DNA of 64,000 bases from an uncultured Thalassotalea sp. (GTDB lineage Bacteria; Pseudomonadota; Gammaproteobacteria; Enterobacterales; Alteromonadaceae): positions 1 to 64,000 of the forward strand of contig CANMZP010000013.1 of assembly GCA_947502355.1 (NCBI GenBank), given 5' to 3'. The translations under genes and the position numbers were made by a program. The stretch's first letter is position 1. Each line of letters starts with the position of its first letter. This document shows positions 27,849 through 37,385 of this stretch, piece by piece. Below the pieces are notes generated by a model. The model did no database searches. It saw nothing but the letters and a program-made list of their open reading frames with translations, and was not told where the DNA came from.

Positions 27849-28367
27849 ATGAAAAGTTTTTTCCTGCAAGTGTTCATCGTTCTAGTCATTTTTAATGGGG
27901 TCTCTGCTGTGCGCGAGTCAGGCATGCTTTCAAGTTGGCAAAACGAAACGGCACCCGAATTTATATTGGCAGACTTTAAACATCAACCAACGCCTTTAAT
28001 TGCAAACAGCGACACTCTTGCCCCAATAAATGCGCTCACAACCAATACCAAAACCATTTTGTATTTCTTTGCACCTTGGTGCTCTGTATGTCGTGTCAGT
28101 ATTAAAAACTTGCAAAACACCTATGAACGTGACCCCAATATTAAGATAAAAGCGATTGCCCTTGATTATGAAAACCAACAAGCGGTTTTTGATTTTGCCG
28201 AAAATTTAAACCTAAAGTTTCCAATTTTATTTGGCAATGAGCAGGTAAAAAAGGCCTATAAAGTATCGGCATACCCAAGTTATTATGTGGTGGATGAACA
28301 AGGTAAAATAGAACATCGATCCATGGGATATTCTACCGAACTCGGCTTATTCTTTCGTAGCCTTTAA
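27849..28367 (+). CDS. Membrane-anchored thioredoxin-like protein
   Basis: A 172-residue TlpA/ResA-like thioredoxin-fold protein. An N-terminal hydrophobic segment (residues 4-21) exports or anchors it, so the redox domain faces the periplasm. The active site is FFAPWCSVCRVSI (WCxxC) and the cis-proline loop is KVSAYPSYYVV. Such proteins reduce disulfides during cytochrome c assembly or in other envelope proteins. No cytochrome biogenesis gene is adjacent, so the partner is unknown. Confidence 0.85.
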   Translation: MKSFFLQVFIVLVIFNGVSAVRESGMLSSWQNETAPEFILADFKHQPTPLIANSDTLAPINALTTNTKTILYFFAPWCSVCRVSIKNLQNTYERDPNIKIKAIALDYENQQAVFDFAENLNLKFPILFGNEQVKKAYKVSAYPSYYVVDEQGKIEHRSMGYSTELGLFFRSL

Positions 28368-28521
28368 ACGTAAAATAAAAAGTCTAATAAACTCAATTGG
28401 ATAAAGTTTGCACAATAATGGCGTTTAACCGCGCTATGTGTGCGATTTACCGTGAAATACTTGGCATAGTAATTGAAACGTGTAAACTGAAGTTGGTTAA
28501 ATAAATTAGAAAGATATTCAA

Positions 28522-29649
28522 ATGCAAATTACTTCAAACTTTGATAGCGGCAACATTCGTGTTGTTGACTTAAGCAATCCTCAAGACATTCAACTTGAAA
28601 TCAAACACGATAACGATTCAGAATTTTACCAATGGTTTCATTTTAAACTACACAATACTGAGCGTCATGAACATGTTTTAAACATCATCAACGCTGGCAC
28701 TTCGGCTTATGTGGAAGGTTGGGTTGATTACCAAGCCGTTGCCTCTTACGATAGAGTTAATTGGTTTCGCGTACCGACCACGTTTGATGGCAATACCTTA
28801 TCCATCAAAGTAACGCCAGAACATGATTCAATGTACTTTGCTTACTTTACGCCGTACAGCTATGAGCGTCATCAGGATCTAATCCACAATGCGCAATTGG
28901 ATCCGGATTGTCAGCTAGAGGTGCTAGGGCAAACACTAGATGGCCGTGACATGAGTTTATTGCGTGTTGGTGAGCCAGGTGAAGGTAAAAAGAATATCTG
29001 GTTAACCGCGCGTCAGCACCCTGGTGAGTCCATGGCCGAATGGTTTATGGAAGGCTTTATTGAGCGCTTGTTGGACGAAGACGATGGTGTTGCCCGTTCT
29101 TTATTAAACAGTGCGGTGTTCTACTTAGTGCCAAATATGAACCCAGATGGCAGTGTTCGTGGCCACTTAAGAACCAATGCCAAAGGGGTAAACTTAAATC
29201 GCGAATGGCAAACACCATCAATGGAAAACAGCCCCGAAGTGTATTTGGTTGTTGAAAAAATGAAACAAGTTGGTGTAGATATGCACCTTGATATTCACGG
29301 TGATGAAGCTCTACCGGTAAATTTTGTTGCTGGTTGTGAAGGTGTGCCTTCTTATGATGCGCGCATGAAAGCCTTAGAAGACAAGTTTAAAAACATGCTT
29401 ATTGCCATAACGCCTGAGTTTCAAGACGATCGTGGCTACGATAAAGATGAGCCAGGCCAAGCGAATCTTACCGTTGGCTCTAACTGGGTAGGGGAACAGT
29501 TTAAGTGTTTAGCGTATACCGTTGAAATGCCATTTAAAGACAATGATCTTCTACCAGATCCGATTGTTGGCTGGTCTGATGTACGCAGCAGCTTATTAGG
29601 AAAAGATACGTTGGCTGCTATCTACCACGTGGTTGATGATTTAAGATAA
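28522..29649 (+). CDS. M14-family zinc carboxypeptidase (cytosolic type)
   Basis: A 375-residue M14 metallocarboxypeptidase of the cytosolic-carboxypeptidase-like group. Residues 1-115 form the beta-sandwich N domain of this group, and the catalytic domain follows, with zinc ligands in ARQHPGESMAEW (His, Glu) and HLDIHGDEALP (His), the NPDGSVRGHLRTNAKGVNLNREW substrate loop, and the general-base glutamate in YTVEMPF. There is no signal peptide. Eukaryotic relatives remove glutamates from tubulin; the bacterial substrates are not known to me. It precedes an amino-acid symporter by 34 bp, suggesting peptide or amino acid use. Confidence 0.88.
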   Translation: MQITSNFDSGNIRVVDLSNPQDIQLEIKHDNDSEFYQWFHFKLHNTERHEHVLNIINAGTSAYVEGWVDYQAVASYDRVNWFRVPTTFDGNTLSIKVTPEHDSMYFAYFTPYSYERHQDLIHNAQLDPDCQLEVLGQTLDGRDMSLLRVGEPGEGKKNIWLTARQHPGESMAEWFMEGFIERLLDEDDGVARSLLNSAVFYLVPNMNPDGSVRGHLRTNAKGVNLNREWQTPSMENSPEVYLVVEKMKQVGVDMHLDIHGDEALPVNFVAGCEGVPSYDARMKALEDKFKNMLIAITPEFQDDRGYDKDEPGQANLTVGSNWVGEQFKCLAYTVEMPFKDNDLLPDPIVGWSDVRSSLLGKDTLAAIYHVVDDLR

Positions 29650-29683
29650 TAAAAAATTACAATAATAATAACAGAGGTTTATT

Positions 29684-31162
29684 TTGAAAGAATACGTAGA
29701 TTTAGTTAACGGTTTTATATGGAGTAGTGCATTAATTTACTTGTGTTTAGGCGCAGGTTTGTTCTTCTCTATTAAAACCCGTTTTGTTCAGGTTCGATAT
29801 TTCCGTGAAATGTACAAGCTATTGCTTTCTGGTCGTAGTTCAGAGCATGGTATTTCCTCGTTTCAGGCTCTTGCCGTTTCGTTATCTGGCCGTGTTGGTA
29901 CCGGTAACATTGCTGGTGTTGCCGCGGCCATTGGTTTCGGTGGTCCCGGTGCTGTATTTTGGATGTGGGTTGTTGCTTTCCTTGGTGCTTCTACAGCGTA
30001 TGTAGAATCAACATTGGCACAAATTTACAAAGAAGAATACGAAGGCTCCTACCGTGGTGGTCCAGCTTATTACATTGAAAAAGCAATGGGGCAAAAATGG
30101 TATGCATGGATTTTCGCCATCGCCACCATTATTGCCTGTGGTGTAATGCTGCCTATGGTACAAGCCAATGGTATCGGTGAAGCCGTTCAGGGCGTGTTTG
30201 GCACTGGTGGCACCGTAAATACCGCATTAGGTGAATTAAGCTATGCGAAGATTTACACCGCGACCGGCATTGTTTTACTTCTTGGTTTTATCATCTTTGG
30301 TGGTGTTAAGCGTATCGCTCATTTTACCCAAGTTGTTGTGCCATTTATGGCTTTAGCCTATATCCTAATTTCTTTGGTGATTATCTTTTTAAATATCGAC
30401 CAATTACCAGGGGTATTTATGCTCATCATCAATGATGCCTTTACACCGATGGCCGGTTTTGGTGCTGCGATTGGTTGGGGTGTTAAACGTGGTGTTTACT
30501 CAAACGAAGCGGGTCAAGGTACTGGTCCTCATGCGGCAGCTGCTGCTGAAGTTGAGCATCCTGCCCAACAAGGTTTAGTACAAGCATTCTCGGTATACAT
30601 TGATACCTTATTTGTTTGTTCTGCTACGGCGTTTATGATTTTAATTACCGGCGTTTATAATGTTCACCCAGAAGGCCAAGCCTTTCTTGTGCAGAACGTT
30701 GCTCAAGATGTGATTATTAATGGTCCTGCGTTTACGCAAATGGCGGTAGACAGTGTGTTTGTTGGTGTTGGTAAGCCATTTATTGCCATTGCGTTATTCT
30801 TTTTCGCCTTTACCACAACGTTGGCGTATTACTTTATTGCCGAGAATAATATTTATTGGATCAAACGAACGTTTCATGTACCCGGTTTGGCGTTTATGTT
30901 GAAAGTGACCATTATGACGGCCACATTCTACGGTACGGTAAAAGCGGCCGATATCGCCTGGGGTATGGGTGACATTGGTGTTGGCTTAATGGCGTGGTTA
31001 AACATCATTGGTATATTAATCATCTTCTTTATGTCAAAACCAGCCCTAAAAGCACTTGAAGATTATGAAGAGCAATACAAAGCCGGTGTTGAAAAATATA
31101 CCTTTGATCCTGAAAAGTTGGGCATTAAAAATGCTGACCAATGGATTTCAAAGGACAAATAA
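29684..31162 (+). CDS. Sodium:alanine/glycine symporter (AGCS family)
   Basis: A 492-residue AGCS-type sodium symporter for alanine or glycine with about eleven membrane helices. The family signatures GRVGTGNIAGVAAAIGFGGPG near residue 70 and GVYSNEAGQGTGPHAAAAAE near residue 270 are both present. The start is TTG with an AGAGG box six bases upstream. It follows the M14 carboxypeptidase closely and is closed by a terminator, so the two are probably one transcription unit. Confidence 0.92.
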   Translation: MKEYVDLVNGFIWSSALIYLCLGAGLFFSIKTRFVQVRYFREMYKLLLSGRSSEHGISSFQALAVSLSGRVGTGNIAGVAAAIGFGGPGAVFWMWVVAFLGASTAYVESTLAQIYKEEYEGSYRGGPAYYIEKAMGQKWYAWIFAIATIIACGVMLPMVQANGIGEAVQGVFGTGGTVNTALGELSYAKIYTATGIVLLLGFIIFGGVKRIAHFTQVVVPFMALAYILISLVIIFLNIDQLPGVFMLIINDAFTPMAGFGAAIGWGVKRGVYSNEAGQGTGPHAAAAAEVEHPAQQGLVQAFSVYIDTLFVCSATAFMILITGVYNVHPEGQAFLVQNVAQDVIINGPAFTQMAVDSVFVGVGKPFIAIALFFFAFTTTLAYYFIAENNIYWIKRTFHVPGLAFMLKVTIMTATFYGTVKAADIAWGMGDIGVGLMAWLNIIGILIIFFMSKPALKALEDYEEQYKAGVEKYTFDPEKLGIKNADQWISKDK

Positions 31163-31194
31163 TCCGCATTTACAAAAAAATTGTAATTTAACTT

Positions 31195-31223
31195 AAAAAA
31201 CACCCGCAAGGGTGTTTTTTTTC
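31195..31223 (+). terminator. Terminator after the AGCS symporter
   Basis: AAAAAACACCC-GCAA-GGGTGTTTTTTTT, a stem with a tetraloop and T run, 33 bp after the stop. Confidence 0.9.
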
Positions 31224-31261
31224 GGGTAAAATCCTTAAAGATAAAAATAAATGAGGTACCT

Positions 31262-31585
31262 ATGGCACTAGTAAATTGTCCAAGCTGTTCAAAACGCATT
31301 TCTTCTAAAGCGGCTGTATGCAGCCACTGTAATTCAGTGTTGGGCGAAATGTCAGAAGAGCAACGTTTGTCATTACAACGAATGAAAAAAATTGAAACAT
31401 CACAAAGTATTATGACTCAATCAATGATAGCCATGTTATTGTTTTGTGGTGGCTTTGGCAGTATGTTTTGGGGCGAGCCTTCACCACATTCATGGCAATA
31501 CATTATCGCAGCCGGTACAACCTCCATTGGCTTTATTTGGTATGTGATAAACCGAATCCGTCTAATTCTACTAAAAAGAAAATAA
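31262..31585 (+). CDS. Small zinc-ribbon membrane protein
   Basis: A 107-residue protein with an N-terminal zinc ribbon (CPSCSKRISSKAAVCSHC, residues 5-22), a short charged linker, and two hydrophobic segments (about 57-72 and 79-98), ending in basic residues. Zinc ribbon plus two membrane helices is a common layout of small uncharacterised proteins. It is two bases upstream of the yeaC-like gene, so the three genes 31262-34697 probably form an operon. I do not recognise a named family. Confidence 0.75.
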   Translation: MALVNCPSCSKRISSKAAVCSHCNSVLGEMSEEQRLSLQRMKKIETSQSIMTQSMIAMLLFCGGFGSMFWGEPSPHSWQYIIAAGTTSIGFIWYVINRIRLILLKRK

Positions 31586-31587
31586 TT

Positions 31588-31887
31588 ATGGACTTACATT
31601 CAATCATTGAGTCAATGAGCGCTGAAATGTATCAGCGTTTAAAGCATGCCGCTGAAACCGGTAAGTGGCCTGATGGCACTAAGGTCGATCAGCCCCAGCG
31701 TGATAGCGCCTTACAGTTAACGATGGCCTATCAGGCAAAACATCTAAATAACACCGATAACATGAGCATTGGTAATGATGGTCAGATCATTAGCAAAACT
31801 AAAGCTGAATTACGCAGCCAGTTCAAGCAAGCAACCGCCCAAGAGCCACAACAAACAGATGACATTGCTAGGTTTACCAATTTATGA
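31588..31887 (+). CDS. yeaC: YeaC family protein (DUF1315)
   Basis: A 99-residue protein of the YeaC/DUF1315 type (MDLHSIIESMSAEMYQRLKHA at the start, GKWPDGTKVDQPQRDSALQ in the middle). Function unknown. The start at 31588 lies two bases after the zinc-ribbon gene's stop; the longer frame upstream overlaps that gene and is not credible. Its stop overlaps the ATG of the DUF349 gene (ATGA), an arrangement seen in other gammaproteobacteria. Confidence 0.85.
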   Translation: MDLHSIIESMSAEMYQRLKHAAETGKWPDGTKVDQPQRDSALQLTMAYQAKHLNNTDNMSIGNDGQIISKTKAELRSQFKQATAQEPQQTDDIARFTNL

Positions 31888-34697
31888 TTTTTGAAAAGTT
31901 ATTCAAGCCCAAATGGCAACATAAAGATGCCAATGTACGAATTCAAGCGTTAAATGAATTTGACGTTAATAATCCAGAGCTACAAACCATCCTTGAGCAA
32001 TTAGCTGAGCAAGACAGCAGTGAGCTGGTCCGTCGTTCGGCGTTAATTAAAATCAATAGTCCTCAAGCCTGGTTTAAAGCCATGTTGCACAACAGTAACC
32101 GTGCCATCGTCAAATTTGCGCAAAGCAAGTTTCATGCGTTGATTTTAGAAACCGACAAGGTAGGGATAGAACAAAAACTCGCGTATTTGCCTAATTGTCC
32201 ACGTTCAACCTTTACCGAACAATGGTTGATGATTGAACATAACACTCAAGTGTTACAAGGCTTGATTGACAAGGTTAACAAACCCAATATTTTGGCGCAG
32301 TTGTTATTAAAAACCGACAATGAAGACTTGCAAATACAGCTTCTGAGCGACATGAACGAGTTAGACTTACTAGAAAAGCTCTGTAAAAAAGCGGTGGGTA
32401 AACCGGTGTTTAGCAAGCTTGACCGTAAAGTTAAAACCATGCGCGAAGCAATTGAAAAACCAATCAAGTTGCATAAACAAATCCAGCTCAGTTTATCAAA
32501 ACTATTGGCGTTAAAAGATGTGCAATCTTATGAGGATATGTTAAATAGGAAAGCGGTCATTGAGCAAGAATGGCAGGCTTATTTAACCGACTTTGATTGT
32601 TTACCACTTGATGAGCAAGCCCAGTTAAAAGAAAAGTATGAGCACATTTTAAGTCAGTTGAAAAAACACTTTATTGTCCTGGAAGAAGCGTATCAGCAAC
32701 AAAAAATCATTATTGAGCGCGAGCTTAAAGAGCAGCAACAAAGCCAGCAATTTAATCAACAAATTAATCATATTTCCAAACACATCACCGAAGCGGTATT
32801 TGACAATGCTGAACTTGATCAAGGTGCGGTAAGTGATCAGTTAACGGCATTAAATGCGCAGATAGCTGAGTCGATATTAACCGACGCACATAAAAATGAG
32901 TTAAAGAATAAAACCAAAGCGCTTGAATTTAAATTAACGAAATTACCCGAAGTGGCACAGTCCGTTAGCGCCGCTACGGCCCTTATTGCCAAGTTTTCTG
33001 GTTTAAGCGTACCTACAAATATTGACGAATATAATCAACGTAAGCCTTTATTTTCTGACTGGAATAGCCAGTGGAAGCAAATCAATGCGTTAGCGAATGA
33101 TATTTTACCAGAATCATTAACCAAAGCCCGAGATGAGCTACATCAGATTTGGGCGAAAGCAATTGCCGAATTTGAAGAAAAACAAAATAAAGCGTTTCAT
33201 CATTTTCGTAAAAAAATGTCTGAATTAAGGCGCTTAATTTCCTATGGAAAATATAAAGCGGCGTTTGGATTGCATACCAAATTAACGTATTTACATGCCG
33301 AGTTTGCCGAAGATTACCAACAACGTTTAAGCAAAGACTTTGAATGGTTAAATGACAAAATTAAAGAACTGCATGAACTTGAATCATTTGTGGTTACCCC
33401 AAAAAAACAAAGTCTATTAAATGATATTTTGGCCTTGGTAGAAAATCCTTTTGATAATCCTCAGCAACAGGCTGATCAGGTTAAACGCTATAGAAAACAG
33501 TGGAATTTACTTGGCCATGCAGATGAAGCCATGGATAAAGAGCTAAATAGTCAATTCAACAAAGCGTGTGAAGAAGCATTTGCCCCGTGTCGTCAATATT
33601 ATGCTGAACAAGGCAAAATCAGAGAGCAGCATTTAGAGGATAAGCAACAAGTACTCAAAGACATTGAGTCCCTTGCGGCTTCGATTAATGATGGTGATGA
33701 AAACCAAGCGGTTGACTGGCAAAATATTGACGCGCAATTAAGTAAGTTAATGAGCAAGTGGCGTGAAACCGGCGAAATTGACCGCGATAAATATCAGGTT
33801 ATGCATAAGCAATACCGTAAATTGGTCGATCCCATCAAAAAAGGCGTGCACAATTTTCAAGACGCCAATGTTGAATTAAAACAAGCCTTAATTGAGCAAG
33901 CAAAACAGCATGGTCAAGATGAGGATGTTTTCGCTGCCATTAATGCGTTAAAAGCATTACAACATAAATGGCGCAGTATTGGTTATGCCGGTCCACAGAA
34001 AGAAAACCAGTTATGGCAAGCATTTCGTAAGGTAAATGATCAACTTTTCGCAAAACGCGACAGTTTGGTTGAAGCACAAAAAGATGAGAAAAATGCCGAA
34101 TTTGAAGCGTTGCAAACAACATTCGCACAGTTACAAACAAGGGCAACGGATGTAGAACTAAGCGGTATTAGTGCACTTATCACCGACATTGAACAGTTTA
34201 TTAACGAAATTAGAGACTTAAAAAGTAGCGGTAAATCACTGGTTAATAATGCAAATACGCTAATGAAAAACTTACATGCGCGTGTTGCCAAACATAAGGA
34301 AAACAAGCAAGCCCAAGCTTTGGAAGCGATGTTTGCCCTTATTACTGAGCTTAGCCAAACCGAGCAAACGGTGTCTGAATTAAAAGAACGAGCAGAGTTT
34401 AAGGTACTAAACAAGCCGACCCAAAAAGCAATCTTGAGTGCGCTTAATTGTGATATGGATAAATCGATACGCGAAAGATTAACCATCGAACTGGAAATAT
34501 TGGCAGAAATAGACTCTCCGCAACAAGATTTAGCCTTGCGCAGACAAATTCAGGTTGAATTGCTTGCTGATAAATTAAATCAAGGTGAAGTGAATTTACA
34601 GCAAAAGTTTGATCAATGGTTACGTTGCGCGGCCTTTGTTGGTACAAAAGTTAGTGTTATTGAACGTACCCAAAAAGCGCTTATGAAAGCGCAATAA
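31884..34697 (+). CDS. DUF349 repeat protein
   Basis: A 937-residue, highly charged, almost wholly alpha-helical protein with several DUF349 repeats in its middle (recurring W-x-x-x-G and LWQAFRKVNDQLFAKRD / LNSQFNKACEEAFAPCRQYY patterns around residues 400-760) and a short HEAT-like start (LFKPKWQHKDANVRIQALNEF). DUF349 proteins are uncharacterised; the spaced aromatic residues and predicted coiled coils suggest a long rod. It begins with an ATGA overlap on yeaC. I can add no catalytic motif. Confidence 0.85.
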   Translation: MIFEKLFKPKWQHKDANVRIQALNEFDVNNPELQTILEQLAEQDSSELVRRSALIKINSPQAWFKAMLHNSNRAIVKFAQSKFHALILETDKVGIEQKLAYLPNCPRSTFTEQWLMIEHNTQVLQGLIDKVNKPNILAQLLLKTDNEDLQIQLLSDMNELDLLEKLCKKAVGKPVFSKLDRKVKTMREAIEKPIKLHKQIQLSLSKLLALKDVQSYEDMLNRKAVIEQEWQAYLTDFDCLPLDEQAQLKEKYEHILSQLKKHFIVLEEAYQQQKIIIERELKEQQQSQQFNQQINHISKHITEAVFDNAELDQGAVSDQLTALNAQIAESILTDAHKNELKNKTKALEFKLTKLPEVAQSVSAATALIAKFSGLSVPTNIDEYNQRKPLFSDWNSQWKQINALANDILPESLTKARDELHQIWAKAIAEFEEKQNKAFHHFRKKMSELRRLISYGKYKAAFGLHTKLTYLHAEFAEDYQQRLSKDFEWLNDKIKELHELESFVVTPKKQSLLNDILALVENPFDNPQQQADQVKRYRKQWNLLGHADEAMDKELNSQFNKACEEAFAPCRQYYAEQGKIREQHLEDKQQVLKDIESLAASINDGDENQAVDWQNIDAQLSKLMSKWRETGEIDRDKYQVMHKQYRKLVDPIKKGVHNFQDANVELKQALIEQAKQHGQDEDVFAAINALKALQHKWRSIGYAGPQKENQLWQAFRKVNDQLFAKRDSLVEAQKDEKNAEFEALQTTFAQLQTRATDVELSGISALITDIEQFINEIRDLKSSGKSLVNNANTLMKNLHARVAKHKENKQAQALEAMFALITELSQTEQTVSELKERAEFKVLNKPTQKAILSALNCDMDKSIRERLTIELEILAEIDSPQQDLALRRQIQVELLADKLNQGEVNLQQKFDQWLRCAAFVGTKVSVIERTQKALMKAQ

Positions 34698-34756
34698 CAC
34701 TAACCCATATTTATGACAGGCCTTAAATTAGGCATTCGTCATCATTGGTGTTTGCT

Positions 34757-34793
34757 TAAAACTCTATCTGAGAAATTGGATAGAGTTTTTTAT
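34757..34793 (+). terminator. Terminator after the DUF349 gene
   Basis: AAACTCTATC-TGAGAAATTG-GATAGAGTTTTTTATTT: ten-base stem and T run, 60 bp after the stop. Confidence 0.85.
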
Positions 34794-34893
34794 TTCCGTA
34801 AGCCTTCATTTTCAGAAAAATCTAATGACAATAAACAGTTAATAAATTAGTCTACAATTACGTATAACAAAAAATTAACAACAGGAGCTGGAA

Positions 34894-35493
34894 TTGCTCA
34901 CCTCCTATTTATCGGGTTTTACGTTAGGGATTTCTTTAATTTTAGCCATAGGCGCTCAAAATGCGTTTGTGCTCAAACAAGGGTTAAAACGCAACCATGT
35001 GTTCTTGGTATGTTTTATTTGTGCCTTGTCTGATGCGATTTTAATTTCCGCAGGCGTAGGTGGATTCGGTGCCATTGTTATACAATTCCCAATTATTGAA
35101 ACCATAGCCCGATATGCCGGAGCGACGTTTCTGGTGATTTACGCTTTGTTAAGTTTTAAATCAGCCTTTAGCGAAACGCATGCATTGCAAGCCGCCAATG
35201 AAATCCCTCACTCTAGGGCTAAAATTATTGCCAAGTGTTTGGCATTTACTTGGTTAAACCCGCATGTATATCTCGATACTGTAGTTTTACTTGGCTCTAT
35301 TTCCACCCAGTATGGGGAAATGAAAAATGTGTTTGGTGCTGGGGCGGTTACGGCATCTTTTGTCTTCTTTTTTTCACTCGGTTATGGGGCCAGATTATTA
35401 AAACCGGTTTTTGAAAACCCGAAGGCTTGGAAAGTGTTTGAAATTTTAGTCGGGATTTTAATGACTTGGATAGCCATTATGTTACTGATTTAA
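34894..35493 (+). CDS. argO: LysE/ArgO-type amino acid exporter
   Basis: A 199-residue LysE-superfamily exporter with about six helices. The signature GISLILAIGAQNAFVLKQGLKRNH lies at the N terminus and LAFTWLNPHVYLDTVVLLGS in the middle, as in ArgO of E. coli, which exports arginine. The start is TTG with an AGGAGC box. It lies 36 bp upstream of mscS; argO and mscS are also neighbours in E. coli, supporting the name. Confidence 0.88.
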   Translation: MLTSYLSGFTLGISLILAIGAQNAFVLKQGLKRNHVFLVCFICALSDAILISAGVGGFGAIVIQFPIIETIARYAGATFLVIYALLSFKSAFSETHALQAANEIPHSRAKIIAKCLAFTWLNPHVYLDTVVLLGSISTQYGEMKNVFGAGAVTASFVFFFSLGYGARLLKPVFENPKAWKVFEILVGILMTWIAIMLLI

Positions 35494-35529
35494 ATTATTT
35501 TTAATAAAAGACAACAATAGGACAAAATT

Positions 35530-36360
35530 ATGCAAGAACTCATCGATAAATTGGACATAAACCAATATTTACCGGCCATTATCGCCGGTGCCACCAATGT
35601 ATTATTAGCGATTGTCATTTTAGTGGTTGGTTTGTTTATCGCAAATAAAGTGCAAAGTGGCGTCAATAAGACCGCAGAAAAGTACCAAAAACTGGATAAC
35701 ACTTTATTTAGCTTTTTAGGAAGCCTAGCGAAATACATCATCATGGCTTTTGTGATCATTGCCGTTTTAAATCGATTTGGCGTTCAAACGGCTTCAATTG
35801 TGGCATTACTGGGTGCTGCAGGTTTGGCGGTTGGCCTTGCATTACAAGGTACGTTAACCAATTTGGCCGCGGGCGTTATGTTATTGCTTTTCCGCCCGTA
35901 CAAGGTGGGCGATTTTATTGCCGCGGCCGATCGTTTTGGTAAAGTGGATGAAATCGATTTATTCACCACCATTTTAACCACGTTTGATAATCAGCAAATC
36001 ATTATTCCTAATAGCCAAATTTGGGGTGCGCAAATCATTAATCACTCTCATCATAATATCCGTGGAGTCGATATGCATTTTGGTGTGGCGTATAAAGAAA
36101 ACACTGAGCAAGTGCGTAAGGTAATTAAGGGCGTACTCGAAGCACATCCAAATATTTTGTCTGAGCCAGCACCTTTTATTGAAGTGGAAGTATTAAATGA
36201 TAGCTCGGTTGACTTTTTAGTCCGTCCTTTCTGTGAAGGTGCACACTATTTCGATGTTTTATATTCCATTCCGGAACAGGTGAAAATGGCGTTAGATAAA
36301 GAAGGCATAGAGATCCCATTCCCGCATCGTAAACTGATCATTGAAAAAGAATCAGCTTAA
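35530..36360 (+). CDS. mscS: Small-conductance mechanosensitive channel
   Basis: A 276-residue MscS channel, close to the 286 residues of the E. coli protein. It has three N-terminal helices, the glycine/alanine-rich pore helix TM3 (LLGAAGLAVGLALQGTLTNLAAG) followed by VMLLLFRPYKVGDFI, and a cytoplasmic cage with PNSQIWGAQIINHS. It opens under membrane tension to release solutes on hypo-osmotic shock. It follows argO on the same strand. Confidence 0.95.
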   Translation: MQELIDKLDINQYLPAIIAGATNVLLAIVILVVGLFIANKVQSGVNKTAEKYQKLDNTLFSFLGSLAKYIIMAFVIIAVLNRFGVQTASIVALLGAAGLAVGLALQGTLTNLAAGVMLLLFRPYKVGDFIAAADRFGKVDEIDLFTTILTTFDNQQIIIPNSQIWGAQIINHSHHNIRGVDMHFGVAYKENTEQVRKVIKGVLEAHPNILSEPAPFIEVEVLNDSSVDFLVRPFCEGAHYFDVLYSIPEQVKMALDKEGIEIPFPHRKLIIEKESA

Positions 36361-36400
36361 AGCAACTATCGGGTTTTAATAAAAAGAATAAGGACAACAA

Positions 36401-37288
36401 ATGAACGATAAATTACAGCACATACCTGAAGAAGCTTTTGATTGGTATGATGAATATGCCCATGGTGGTATGGATCGCCGAACGTTTATGAAAAAATTGG
36501 GGACTCTGGTTGCTGTTGGTTATTCCATGAGTGTTTTGACATCGGCTTTGTTGCCTAACTATGCGTTAGCCGAGCAGGTGTCATTTAATGATGACGATAT
36601 TAAAGCCACTTATGAAGAGTTTTCTTCACCTAAGGGTCATGGTAAGGGACGTGGTTACTTGGTTCAACCAAGTCAGGAAAAGGCAGATTATCCGGTTGTT
36701 TTGGTCATTCACGAGAATAGGGGGCTTAACCCATACGTAAAAGATGTCGCAAGGCGTTTGGCAAAAGCCGGATTTCTAGCGTTTGCACCAGATGCTTTAT
36801 TTCCTTTAGGTGGGTATCCGGGCAATGATGATGAAGGTCGGGCCATGCAGCGCAGTATGGACAGAGCAAAAATCCAACAGGATTTTGTGGCTGCCGCCCA
36901 TTTTTTAAAACAGCATAAGCAAAGCAATGGCAAACTTGGCGCGGTTGGTTTTTGTTTTGGTGGCTATATGGTGAACTATTTGGCTGCCATTGACAGTACG
37001 TTATTGCATGCTGGCGTACCTTTTTATGGAACACCTGCGGCAAAAGAGCTTAGGGCCAATATAAAAGCGCCGCTGTTAATTCAGCTTGGTGAGTTAGATG
37101 CTCGGGTTAATAAGTCATGGCCGGAATATGAAAAGGATCTGCAATCGGCTGGGGTCGAATATCAAATGCATATGTATAAAAACGCCAAACATGGTTTTCA
37201 TAATGACTCTACCGGTCGTTATGATAAAGACAATGCCGAACTTGCTTGGCAACGAACGTTGGCGTTTTTCCAAAGTAAACTTGCTTAA
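36401..37288 (+). CDS. Tat-exported dienelactone hydrolase family protein
   Basis: A 295-residue alpha/beta hydrolase of the dienelactone hydrolase family with a twin-arginine signal (DRRTFMKKLG then a hydrophobic stretch ending near NYALAEQ), so it is exported folded. The catalytic triad is visible: nucleophile cysteine in GFCFGGYMV, aspartate in GELDARVN and histidine in KHGFHND. The ENRGLNPYVKDVARRL segment is typical of the family. Related periplasmic DLH-like proteins are of unknown substrate; cysteine rather than serine fits a lactone or ester hydrolase. A bidirectional terminator separates it from ansA. Confidence 0.87.
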   Translation: MNDKLQHIPEEAFDWYDEYAHGGMDRRTFMKKLGTLVAVGYSMSVLTSALLPNYALAEQVSFNDDDIKATYEEFSSPKGHGKGRGYLVQPSQEKADYPVVLVIHENRGLNPYVKDVARRLAKAGFLAFAPDALFPLGGYPGNDDEGRAMQRSMDRAKIQQDFVAAAHFLKQHKQSNGKLGAVGFCFGGYMVNYLAAIDSTLLHAGVPFYGTPAAKELRANIKAPLLIQLGELDARVNKSWPEYEKDLQSAGVEYQMHMYKNAKHGFHNDSTGRYDKDNAELAWQRTLAFFQSKLA

Positions 37289-37341
37289 CGAAGCTTAGTT
37301 GGATTGGTATTTCCAGAATATAAGAAAACGCAGTTACACCT

Positions 37342-37385
37342 AAAAAAGCCATCAAGTCGTAAATTACGGTTTGATGGCTTTTGTT
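37342..37385. terminator. Bidirectional terminator between dlh and ansA
   Basis: AAAAAAGCCATCAA and TTGATGGCTTTTGTT pair around a loop of about 16 nt, with T runs in both directions. The genes on either side converge here. Confidence 0.8.

Noticed and set aside
34040-34486. 148-codon minus-strand frame within the DUF349 gene
   Set aside because: Serine- and leucine-rich translation typical of the reverse strand of a charged helical protein; no start signal.
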